A DNA stretch of 5,844 bases from Chitinophaga pinensis. GTDB lineage: Bacteria > Bacteroidota > Bacteroidia > AKYH767-A > OLB10. The stretch lies in NCBI GenBank assembly GCA_945872015.1, contig CAMBYJ010000127.1, positions 1 through 5,844 of the forward strand. The letters are read 5' to 3'. Positions within the stretch are counted from its first letter, which is position 1. Every line of letters begins with the position of its first letter. The translations under genes were made by a program, and so were the position numbers. The notes below the pieces were generated by a model. The model did not search any database, was not told the DNA's origin, and saw only the letters and a list, made by a program, of their open reading frames with translations. Below are positions 1-5,633 of the stretch, in pieces.

Positions 1-100
1 GGCCAGCCTTGACTAATAACACAGCCACCATTTCGGCAAATTGTTCAAAGCCGCCATAATTATTTGGAACGCCTCTCGATCCTATTATCGCAATTTTCAT
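1..100 (-). CDS. Glycosyltransferase, DUF1972-type N-terminus (partial, runs off left edge)
   Basis: Only the first 33 codons are present. The ATG is the reverse complement of cat at 98-100. The translation begins MKIAIIGSRGVPNNYGGFEQ and continues FAEMVAVLLVKAG. The start MKIAIIG(T/S)RG(I/V)P followed by NNYGGFEQFAE is characteristic of the DUF1972 domain at the N-terminus of GT-B glycosyltransferases used in polysaccharide or glycoconjugate assembly (family knowledge). The glycine-rich N-terminal strand-loop belongs to the acceptor-side Rossmann-like domain. The gene lies 17 bp downstream of thiL on the same strand with no visible terminator between them, so co-transcription is likely, although the functions look unrelated. 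Sugar and acceptor specificity cannot be judged because the donor-binding C-terminal half is outside the window. Confidence 0.8.
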   Translation of the reverse strand, partial: MKIAIIGSRGVPNNYGGFEQFAEMVAVLLVKAG

Positions 101-117
101 GTGAACGAAAATAAAAG

Positions 118-1164
118 TTATTTTGATAGAAAGGCATCCCAGCCTTGAGCTGAAAGTGGATGCACATTATTCTGACGGTCAACGAAATGATAGCCAGCAT
201 TTTTATGAGTTATATGTCCAACAACACTTATTTCTGCGCGGTCTTTAATTTTTTCATACTCACTCATTGGAATTGTGAATAGTAATTCATAATCTTCTCC
301 ACCATTTAATGCGGCCATGGTTGCGTCTAGTCCGAGTTCCATTCCGAGTTCACGCGTTAAGTGATCAATTGGAAGCTTTTCTTCATAAATCTGACAGCCT
401 ACATCTGACTGATGGCAGATATGTAATATTTCAGAAGCCAGCCCATCAGATATATCAATCATTGATGTTGGTTGTAAATACCAGGTTTTAAAACGCTGTA
501 CGATATCAAGACGAGCTTCTGGTTTTAACTGACGCTCGAGGATATAATCAAACCCTTGTAAGTCGGGTTGAGCATTAGGGTTTTCGAGGAAGATTTGTTT
601 TTCACGATTTAGCAGTTGCAATCCCATGTAGGCTCCACCTAAGTCGCCAGACACACAAATCAAATCATTTTCTTTAGCCCCGTTTCGATAAACGATGTCT
701 TGAGCAGGCGCAATTCCAATGGCTGTGATGCTGATTACCATTCCACTTTTTGAAGAGGTAGTATCGCCGCCAACAAGGTCAACCCCATAGCGTTCGCAGG
801 CTAAAAGTACTCCGCTAAAAAATTCTTCTACCGCCTCTAACGAAAAGCGATTAGAGATACCAAGTCCGAGGGTTATTTGCTTAGGAATAGCATTCATGGC
901 ACATACATCACTGATATTAACCACTACCGATTTATAGCCTAAGTGTTTTAAAGGGCAATAGGAAAGATCAAAATGAACGCCTTCTAAAAGCAGATCGGTA
1001 GTAATAACCGTCTGGCCTTCGCCATTATCAATTATGGCTGCATCGTCGCCAATGCCTTTGATACTGCCTGATTGCGTAAGCTTTACTTGATTTTTAATAT
1101 GTTCTATTAATCCGAACTCACCTAAATTCTGAAGTTCAGTTCTGTTATTTTTATTTTCAAACAT
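118..1164 (-). CDS. thiL: Thiamine-monophosphate kinase
   Basis: ThiL phosphorylates thiamine monophosphate with ATP to give thiamine diphosphate, the last step of de novo cofactor synthesis, in the cytosol. The 348-residue product shows the family landmarks in order: GIGDDAA (37-43) and TTDLLLEGVHF (55-65), the acidic Mg/nucleotide-binding segments; VVNISDVCAM (81-90); GGDTTSS (132-138); ISDGLASE (238-245); and GGEDYELLF (288-296) near the C-terminus. These fit the AIR synthase-related (PurM-like) two-domain fold, and the length is normal for the family. The ATG at 1162-1164 is favoured because a near-perfect Bacteroidota promoter element ends only 4 nt upstream, which would give a leaderless or nearly leaderless mRNA. 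The stop is followed after 17 bp by the glycosyltransferase start. No other thiamine genes are visible. All key motifs are intact, so the protein should be active. Confidence 0.96.
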   Translation of the reverse strand: MFENKNNRTELQNLGEFGLIEHIKNQVKLTQSGSIKGIGDDAAIIDNGEGQTVITTDLLLEGVHFDLSYCPLKHLGYKSVVVNISDVCAMNAIPKQITLGLGISNRFSLEAVEEFFSGVLLACERYGVDLVGGDTTSSKSGMVISITAIGIAPAQDIVYRNGAKENDLICVSGDLGGAYMGLQLLNREKQIFLENPNAQPDLQGFDYILERQLKPEARLDIVQRFKTWYLQPTSMIDISDGLASEILHICHQSDVGCQIYEEKLPIDHLTRELGMELGLDATMAALNGGEDYELLFTIPMSEYEKIKDRAEISVVGHITHKNAGYHFVDRQNNVHPLSAQGWDAFLSK

Positions 1165-1168
1165 GGGG

Positions 1169-1201
1169 CAAAGATAATGAGAGAATTGGTGCGACGGACA
1201 A
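1169..1201 (-). promoter_or_regulatory. thiL promoter, Bacteroidota -33/-7 type
   Basis: Read on the minus strand, TATCTTTG (1169-1176) matches the Bacteroidota -7 consensus TAnnTTTG exactly. A TTG (1199-1201) lies 22 bp upstream, within the spacing known for the -33 element of the primary sigma factor in this phylum. The -7 box ends 4 nt before the ATG, so transcription should start at or very near the start codon. Confidence 0.7.
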
Positions 1202-1349
1202 TAGATATACTGAGAATGAAATCATATCAAGATATAAAGTAAAAAACAATCTGTTCAATACGAGGCAATATGGTGGTATCAAATATTCAAAAACCTTTAT
1301 CAATACATTAACAATTTGTAAATCGGGGTAATTAAGATTATAAAAAAGT

Positions 1350-1357
1350 TAACTTCG
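1350..1357 (+). promoter_or_regulatory. Candidate -7 element for the DUF47-pit operon
   Basis: TAACTTCG differs from TAnnTTTG at one position and lies 22 nt upstream of the DUF47 ATG, with an A-rich leader (attaaacagaacaaact) typical of Bacteroidota translation starts. No TTG sits at the expected -33 distance, so either the promoter is weak and activator-dependent or the element is fortuitous. I saw no recognisable PHO-box-like direct repeat in the 215-bp divergent spacer (1165-1379). Confidence 0.4.
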
Positions 1358-1379
1358 TGCCCATTAAACAGAACAAACT

Positions 1380-2027
1380 ATGTCAACATTTGGATTCTTA
1401 AAGTATTTCGTTCCTCAGGACCGTAAATTCTTCCCTTTATTTGATAAAGCAGCATCAAACGTTCACGAAGGCGGGAAAGCAATTTATGCATTGGTTACAG
1501 CAGAAACCAGCGAAGAAAGAACGCATTACATAAGATTGATAGAAAAAATCGAGCATCAGGGAGATGAAATTACGCATGAAATCTTTACCGAGTTAAGTAG
1601 AAATTTTATTACTCCTTACGATCGCGAGGATATTCACCGTTTAGTAACTGCTATTGATGATATTATCGATTTTATTCATGGATCATCTAAGCGAATAGAA
1701 TTATACAAAATTGAAAAGTTTGACCATGATATTGTTAAACTGGCAGAGTTAATCGAACATACAACAGATGAATTACGTCGTGCGGTTTTAGAATTAAAGA
1801 ATATGCAAAAGATGCGCGATATTACTGCTTCATTAGTTCGTATTAACAGTATAGAAAATCATGCAGACGATATTTTTGAACATGCGGTAGCTAACTTATT
1901 TGAGAAGGAAACTAATGCAGTTCAGATTATTAAGATGAAAGAGATATTACAATCGTTGGAAACAGCCACCGATAAATGTGAAGATGCTGCAAATGTGATT
2001 GAGTCGATTATGATTAAAATGGCTTAA
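1380..2027 (+). CDS. DUF47 / PhoU-like phosphate transport accessory protein
   Basis: This 215-residue, all-helical, charged, soluble protein of the DUF47 (PhoU_div, YkaA-like) family has no signal peptide or membrane segment. Family members are commonly encoded next to PiT transporters and are thought to modulate them, like PhoU with Pst (family knowledge; mechanism not proven). Paired acidic ExxxD-type motifs on helices, typical of metal-cluster binding in PhoU-like bundles, are visible: EHQGDE (58-63), DREDIHRL (81-88), AIDDIIDFIH (91-100), ENHADD (159-164) and ETATDKCEDAAN (194-205). Length is normal. The ATG at 1380 follows an A-rich leader. The pit start lies 11 bp after the stop, so the two are almost certainly one operon. 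Codons 162-204 recur at 5324-5453 as a decayed second copy. Confidence 0.92.
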   Translation: MSTFGFLKYFVPQDRKFFPLFDKAASNVHEGGKAIYALVTAETSEERTHYIRLIEKIEHQGDEITHEIFTELSRNFITPYDREDIHRLVTAIDDIIDFIHGSSKRIELYKIEKFDHDIVKLAELIEHTTDELRRAVLELKNMQKMRDITASLVRINSIENHADDIFEHAVANLFEKETNAVQIIKMKEILQSLETATDKCEDAANVIESIMIKMA

Positions 2028-2038
2028 GGCAAGAAACT

Positions 2039-3142
2039 ATGCTTACATTATTAGTAATCGTTATTATTCTGGCCATTGTATTTGATTTCATCAATGGTTT
2101 TCATGATGCAGCCAATTCAATTGCAACAGTTGTAAGTACACAAGTATTAAGTCCGGTAGCAGCAGTATTTTGGGCGGCCTTTTTTAATGTACTTGCCTTT
2201 TGGTTATTTAAATTGCATGTTGCTGATACAGTATCAAAAACTGTAACTGGAGATATTACATTATATGTTGTTCTTGCAGGATTAATTGCTGCTATTATAT
2301 GGAACTTACTTACTTGGTGGTTAGGAATTCCATCTAGTTCGTCGCATACATTAATTGGAGGTTTCGGTGGTGCTGCTATTGCGCACGGTGGATGGGATTG
2401 TGTTGGTTGGTTTAAAGCAGGAAAAGAAGGTGTTGCATGGTATAATGGCGGAATGCCTTCGGGGGTATTGGTTGTAATTGCGTTTATTGTAATTGCGCCG
2501 TTTGTTGGGATGTTTTTTTCTTACATAATATCGGTGATAACATTGAATATTTGTAAGAATGCACGTCCTACGAAGGTTGACAAAGTGTTTCGTAAATTAC
2601 AATTAGCATCAAGTGCTTTGTTTAGCTTAGGTCATGGTGGTAACGATGCTCAAAAAGTAATGGGTATTATTTCAGCGGCATTGTTAATTTACATGAAGCA
2701 CTTAGAATCATCAGGTTTAGCTATTCCTGATTGGGTAAATGTTATTCAAGAAACAGATCCGAAAACAGGAAAGATGGCCATTAAAGATATTCCAACGTGG
2801 GTTGAAATTAGTTGCTATACTGCAATTGGTATGGGAACTATGTTAGGAGGATGGAAGATTGTAAAAACAATGGGAAGCAAGATTACTAAGTTGAGTCCGT
2901 TTGAAGGATTTTCAGCAGAGACTGCAGGTGCTGCCACCTTATTTGCAACAAGTTCAATGGGTATTCCAGTTAGTACTACGCATACAATTACAGGTTCTAT
3001 CATTGGAGTAGGAATGATGAAAAGAGTTTCTGCGGTACGATGGGGTGTAACTATTAGTTTATTATGGGCTTGGATTTTAACAATCCCTATTTCCGGATTA
3101 TTAGCAGCTCTAACTTACTATTTGATTATGTTATTTATCTGA
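2039..3142 (+). CDS. pit: PiT-family low-affinity inorganic phosphate transporter
   Basis: This 367-residue inner-membrane protein of the PiT family (PF01384) imports phosphate, usually as a metal-phosphate complex with H+, or with Na+. The internal two-fold repeat typical of PiT is clear: DFINGFHDAAN (16-26) pairs with SLGHGGNDAQKVMG (196-209), and GIPSSSSHTLIGG (96-108) pairs with GIPVSTTHTITGS (308-320). Around ten hydrophobic segments can be picked out, including residues 1-15, 36-58, 75-95, 142-170, 259-272 and 335-365. A hydrophilic loop at about 219-255 separates helices of the second half. The start follows the DUF47 stop by 11 bp with an A-rich ribosome-binding region, and the gene ends 21 bp before a strong hairpin terminator. 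All signature residues are intact. The symbol follows the family name; ion coupling cannot be told from sequence. The last few codons are repeated at 5455-5478. Confidence 0.95.
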   Translation: MLTLLVIVIILAIVFDFINGFHDAANSIATVVSTQVLSPVAAVFWAAFFNVLAFWLFKLHVADTVSKTVTGDITLYVVLAGLIAAIIWNLLTWWLGIPSSSSHTLIGGFGGAAIAHGGWDCVGWFKAGKEGVAWYNGGMPSGVLVVIAFIVIAPFVGMFFSYIISVITLNICKNARPTKVDKVFRKLQLASSALFSLGHGGNDAQKVMGIISAALLIYMKHLESSGLAIPDWVNVIQETDPKTGKMAIKDIPTWVEISCYTAIGMGTMLGGWKIVKTMGSKITKLSPFEGFSAETAGAATLFATSSMGIPVSTTHTITGSIIGVGMMKRVSAVRWGVTISLLWAWILTIPISGLLAALTYYLIMLFI

Positions 3143-3163
3143 TATACTTGATTTAAGTTTTTA

Positions 3164-3200
3164 AAAACCCTGAAGCGTAAAACTTCAGGGTTTTCTTTTT
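3164..3200 (+). terminator. Intrinsic terminator of the DUF47-pit operon (bidirectional)
   Basis: A perfect 12-bp stem, AAAACCCTGAAG (3164-3175) with CTTCAGGGTTTT (3183-3194), closes a 7-nt loop and is followed by a T-tract (3191-3200, interrupted by one C). On the opposite strand the hairpin is also followed by a T-run, so it could stop transcripts arriving from the convergent cyclase gene too. A diverged copy lies at 5501-5539. Confidence 0.88.
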
Positions 3201-3257
3201 CAGATAGTTACGTTTTAGCAAGGTTGCAGAAATTTAAAAAAAGTGGGTGAGCGGGTA

Positions 3258-3265
3258 CATCTTTG
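3258..3265 (+). promoter_or_regulatory. Candidate -7 element upstream of the VWA stub
   Basis: CATCTTTG, in the context gtaCATCTTTGCC, differs from TAnnTTTG at one position and lies 29 nt before the ATG of the VWA stub. The same octamer and downstream leader are conserved in the second copy (5597-5604). The nearest upstream TTG (3224-3226) is 31 bp away, too far for a normal -33 element. It is therefore a plausible but unproven promoter. Confidence 0.45.
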
Positions 3266-3294
3266 CCTCACTAATTTTAAAAACAACCCACAAC

Positions 3295-3417
3295 ATGAAA
3301 TCAAAAACGTATTATCAGCTGATCATGGATGCAAGCGGCAGCATGTCAGGTGTGCAAATTCAAACACTTAATGCATTAAACTCACAGCAGGCAGAGATGA
3401 GCAATGAAAATAAATAA
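3295..3417 (+). pseudogene. Truncated VWA-domain protein, N-terminal 40 codons with MIDAS motif
   Basis: The ORF encodes a 40-residue peptide starting MKSKTYYQLIMDASGSMSG and ending in SQQAEMSNENK before TAA. The hydrophobic strand YYQLIMD followed by DASGSMSG (12-19) is the first strand and MIDAS metal-binding motif (DxSxS) of a von Willebrand factor A domain. The following segment, VQIQTLNALNSQQ, matches the expected first helix. VWA domains normally need about 170-200 residues, so this stub lacks most of the fold and the remaining MIDAS residues, and is best read as a 3'-truncated gene. It keeps a promoter-like element and an A-rich leader, and start and stop are at identical places in the second copy (5634-5756), so a small expressed peptide cannot be excluded. 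The VWA assignment rests on the motif alone. Confidence 0.6.
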
Positions 3418-3513
3418 GTTAATTATCGTGTTGGTAAATTTTATAAACGCTAATCTTTAATCAATAATTGACAATGAAATAAAAAATATTTAATTCACAA
3501 TCTGTATTAAATT

Positions 3514-5106
3514 TTATTCTCGTCCCGATTTCTTTTCTGTTAAAACATAACTGTTCACATTGCCTTTTCCTTTCAGCTCAATTATGCCGAGTTCATCAAA
3601 CATATAATCATCAGATAACCTTATTTTAACTGCTTCCGTTACATGAATTTTATCTGGCATTCCTGCAGACTCCATTCGGCTGGCAGTATTTACCACATCA
3701 CCCCAGAGATCATAGCTGTATTTTTGTTTTCCTACAATACCAGCAACTACAGTACCTGTATGCATCCCTATTCTTATTTTTATATCTACACCATTTTCTT
3801 GGTTATACTCCTTTATACTTTTTAATGCATGAATTGCAAAATCAGCAACTTGCTGACAATGAGTTGGGCTTCTATCAGGCACACCGCCAACAACCATGTA
3901 ACAGTCACCGATAGTTTTAATTTTTTCAAGTCTGAATGTTTGTGACAGTTCATCAAACCTTCCAAATATATCATTTAACATATTAACCAATTGCCTTGGC
4001 GGCATTTGTTTTGACAAGGCGGTAAATCCAACAATATCAGCGAAGAGTACGGTTACCTCTGGAAAAGTTTCAGCAATATTTGATTCTCCTTTTTTCAACC
4101 GATCCGCAATCAAAACAGGAAGAATATTATTCAATAATTTCTCAGAATGATTCTTTTGCTCCTCCAGCTTCTCGGCATAAGTGTTAGCATCAATTGTATT
4201 GTGCTCAGCTTTATTAATTGCACCGGCAAGTTTATCGGTCATCGTATTAATTGCTTTTGCCAAAACACCTAATTCGTCATTTGATTTATATGCCACTCTT
4301 GTTTCAAGATTTCCTGCAGTAATTTCATTTACATTTTTCAATAAGCCTAACCCATGAATTACCAATTTCTTGTAAATTAAAAAAGCGAAAAACAAAAACG
4401 AAATGAGAATCAAAATAGAATCGATAAGTAAATAATCCAATAGATGTTCTGATTCTTCATTAAGCAATGCAAGTTCGTTTTTTGTACGCTCATCTAGCAG
4501 CAATAAGAACTGACCAATGGGCTTCATAATTGCAGCTTTAGCATGATGGTATTCACTTCCATGCAACATAGTAATTGCCTTCAAATGATTTGCAGAACGA
4601 TCTGTCTCGTTGGTATTCTTCTCAAGATTATCCACAATCCCCATTGCCTCATTCTCCATGGACACAAGCTGATTTGATAAGCTTTTAGCATCTTTCAATA
4701 ATCCAAATTCTTTCAAAGTAAAACCCGCATCTTCCATCTCCTGATCAAGTGAAACAGAATTTCCAATCTTACTGGGTGGAGGAACAAGACTATCTGCTAG
4801 TAAATGCCAATAAATGCGGTTATAATTTGTCGGCTTTGGCAATTCTCCATTTCTGATATCAAGTACATCCTGAAAATATGTTTTGTACTTTATGTCCTTA
4901 GTGACTACATACGTTCTTGCAAATCTTGTAAGCAATTCAGATGAACTTAATAAATCTTCTGCAAGCTTATAAGATTTGAACCTCTTCTGTTGAGAAGCTT
5001 CAACTTCATTTTCTTTTTTATTTAAAAAAACAGCCGTAATAACCACAATAACTAAAAGTGGGATAATGATACAAATGAATAACTGCAATAATCTTTTTAT
5101 TGTCAT
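3514..5106 (-). CDS. Membrane-bound class III adenylate cyclase with extracytoplasmic sensor and HAMP domain
   Basis: The predicted 530-residue inner-membrane enzyme makes cAMP from ATP. Using the start at 5106, the order is: TM1 (about 6-28); extracytoplasmic sensor (about 29-222); TM2 (about 224-245); HAMP (about 246-298, ending SNDELGVLAKAINTMTDKL); coiled-coil linker (about 300-328); class III catalytic domain (about 345-525). Catalytic residues are complete: metal-binding D357 (FADIVGFT) and D401 (TIGDCYM), adenine-selecting K397 (KIKTIG) and D466 (SYDLWG), and transition-state N473 and R477 (VNTASRM). The K/D pair indicates adenylate rather than guanylate cyclase, acting as a homodimer. 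An in-frame ATG at 5254-5256 would add 50 residues, but these are rich in Trp, Tyr and Cys and precede TM1. The MTIKRLLQLF start has an A-rich leader and a promoter-like box, so I prefer it. The gene converges on the pit/VWA block. Confidence 0.93.
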   Translation of the reverse strand: MTIKRLLQLFICIIIPLLVIVVITAVFLNKKENEVEASQQKRFKSYKLAEDLLSSSELLTRFARTYVVTKDIKYKTYFQDVLDIRNGELPKPTNYNRIYWHLLADSLVPPPSKIGNSVSLDQEMEDAGFTLKEFGLLKDAKSLSNQLVSMENEAMGIVDNLEKNTNETDRSANHLKAITMLHGSEYHHAKAAIMKPIGQFLLLLDERTKNELALLNEESEHLLDYLLIDSILILISFLFFAFLIYKKLVIHGLGLLKNVNEITAGNLETRVAYKSNDELGVLAKAINTMTDKLAGAINKAEHNTIDANTYAEKLEEQKNHSEKLLNNILPVLIADRLKKGESNIAETFPEVTVLFADIVGFTALSKQMPPRQLVNMLNDIFGRFDELSQTFRLEKIKTIGDCYMVVGGVPDRSPTHCQQVADFAIHALKSIKEYNQENGVDIKIRIGMHTGTVVAGIVGKQKYSYDLWGDVVNTASRMESAGMPDKIHVTEAVKIRLSDDYMFDELGIIELKGKGNVNSYVLTEKKSGRE

Positions 5107-5114
5107 AATTTTTA

Positions 5115-5132
5115 TTTGTTTGTCGAAACAAA
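5115..5132. repeat. Short inverted repeat in the cyclase leader
   Basis: TTTGTTT (5115-5121) and AAACAAA (5126-5132) form a perfect 7-bp stem around a 4-nt loop. It overlaps the TTTG end of the candidate -7 box and lies within the untranslated leader, so it could be an operator or leader hairpin. Its low GC content makes chance plausible. Confidence 0.35.
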
Positions 5133-5155
5133 TATCGCAATACCTTATTGGACAA
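5129..5155 (-). promoter_or_regulatory. Candidate cyclase promoter
   Basis: On the minus strand GATATTTG (5129-5136) differs from TAnnTTTG at one base and lies 22 nt before the preferred ATG (5106). A TTG at 5153-5155 is 16 bp further upstream, slightly short of usual -33 spacing. The leader between box and ATG is A/T-rich (AAACAAATAAAAATT), as expected for Bacteroidota translation starts. This supports the shorter start for the cyclase. Confidence 0.4.
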
Positions 5156-5213
5156 GGATTTGAAAGACGATACTTAATTGAACGCCAAATATAAGTATAA
5201 ATAAGAAAGTTTC

Positions 5214-5234
5214 TCCAATTGGAAAATTTCCAAT
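5214..5234. promoter_or_regulatory. Operator-like overlapping palindromes upstream of the cyclase
   Basis: Two perfect dyads overlap here: the 10-bp palindrome TCCAATTGGA (5214-5223) and an 8-1-8 inverted repeat, ATTGGAAA-A-TTTCCAAT (5218-5234). They lie 108-128 bp upstream of the preferred cyclase start, in otherwise unexplained non-coding DNA. The symmetry suggests a dimeric regulator site; no known regulator consensus was recognised. Confidence 0.4.
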
Positions 5235-5322
5235 CATAGCTAATCGAAACAAACAACGTTTTACTAAGATTATTTCTAATAAATAATCCTATTGCTTAAA
5301 CCGGGTTAAAGTTTAGCGATAG

Positions 5323-5478
5323 AATGCAGATGATATTTTTGAGCATGCAGTGGCTAACTTGTTTGAGAAGGAAACCAACGCAGTTCAGATTATCAAGATG
5401 AAAGAAATTTTACAATCATTAGAGACAGCTACAGACAAGTGTGATGATGCTGCTTATTTGATAATGTTATTTACTTGA
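5323..5478 (+). pseudogene. DUF47-pit fusion remnant (decayed second copy of the phosphate operon)
   Basis: Positions 5324-5453 align without gaps to 1861-1990 and encode the DUF47 stretch from ADDIFEHAVANLF to DKCDDAA (residues 162-204). At 5454/5455 the sequence jumps to the end of pit, reading YLIMLFT and stop where the intact gene reads YLIMLFI and stop. Relative to the intact operon about 1,127 bp are missing: the last dozen DUF47 codons and nearly all of pit. The junction keeps both parts in their original frames. There is no start: TAG stops lie in frame at 5320-5322 and 5314-5316, and the first in-frame ATG is deep inside. Of 18 differences in the DUF47 part, all fall at third codon positions and only one changes the residue (E to D). 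The copy was therefore under selection as a protein before it was broken. Confidence 0.9.
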
Positions 5479-5500
5479 TGGCAGTGATTTAAGTTTTATA

Positions 5501-5539
5501 AAAACCCTGTAGTTCTAAAAACTTCAGGGTTTTCTTTTT
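5501..5539 (+). terminator. Second copy of the pit terminator, rearranged stem
   Basis: AAAACCCTG (5501-5509) pairs with CAGGGTTTT (5525-5533). An A-to-T change in the left arm creates a T-T mismatch (5510/5524), but AGTT (5511-5514) now pairs with AACT (5520-5523) around a 5-nt loop. The hairpin is followed by a T-tract to 5539. It is likely still functional although its operon is gone. Confidence 0.75.
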
Positions 5540-5581
5540 CAAGTAGTTACGTTTTGGCAAGGTTGCAGAAATTTAGAAAAA

Positions 5582-5604
5582 GGGGGGTGGGGGGTGCATC
5601 TTTG
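5582..5604 (+). promoter_or_regulatory. Promoter-like element with G6-T-G6 tract, copy 2
   Basis: CATCTTTG (5597-5604) is identical to the copy 1 box at 3258-3265 and is followed by the same leader. Immediately upstream are two runs of six G (5582-5587 and 5589-5594) separated by one T, where copy 1 has a mixed G-rich sequence. Promoter activity is unproven. Confidence 0.4.
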
Positions 5605-5633
5605 CCTCACTAATTTTAAAAACAACATATAAC

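Larger units (their letters stand above)
3119..3506 (+). repeat. Direct repeat, copy 1 (pit 3' end, terminator, VWA stub, spacer)
   Basis: This 388-bp segment aligns with 5455-5844 in the same orientation at about 89% identity by eye, with only a few small indels. It covers the last codons of pit, the terminator, the promoter-like element, the VWA stub and the AT-rich spacer that runs to within 8 bp of the cyclase stop codon. Divergence is concentrated just after the pit stop and in the G-rich stretch before the promoter-like box. The stub plus trailing spacer (3295-3506) is best conserved, with about 17 differences in 212 positions. Confidence 0.9.
5107..5319. other. Upstream region of the cyclase, no gene seen
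   Basis: This spacer separates the preferred cyclase start from the right-hand pseudogene block. It holds the promoter-like box and the dyads listed separately. It also contains the decamer TCGAAACAAA twice in direct orientation (5123-5132 and 5244-5253), and an AT-rich 8-bp hairpin, GATTATTT (5268-5275) with AAATAATC (5281-5288), near the boundary of the duplicated block. I see no credible coding sequence on either strand apart from the improbable 50-codon cyclase extension. Confidence 0.5.

Noticed and set aside
309..491. Plus-strand ORF of 60 codons inside thiL
   Set aside because: It lies entirely antisense to the highly conserved thiL coding sequence, with no promoter or recognisable product; a shadow ORF.
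1165..1379. PHO box controlling the phosphate operon
   Set aside because: Only scattered TTAAC-like words are present, with no regular direct-repeat spacing, so there is not enough to support a phosphate-regulator site.
2815..3003. Minus-strand ORF of 62 codons inside pit
   Set aside because: Antisense to the conserved C-terminal half of pit; its hydrophobic translation simply mirrors the membrane-protein codons.
3643..3825. Plus-strand ORF of 60 codons inside the cyclase
   Set aside because: Antisense to the catalytic-domain coding sequence and without independent support.
5323..5478. Functional small fusion protein of DUF47 and pit
   Set aside because: In-frame TAG codons lie immediately upstream, there is no suitable start, and only a 43-residue internal piece plus a 7-residue membrane tail remain.
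5582..5594. Intramolecular G-quadruplex
   Set aside because: Two six-G runs separated by a single T could form a standard four-tract quadruplex only with zero-length loops; slippage is the more reasonable concern.
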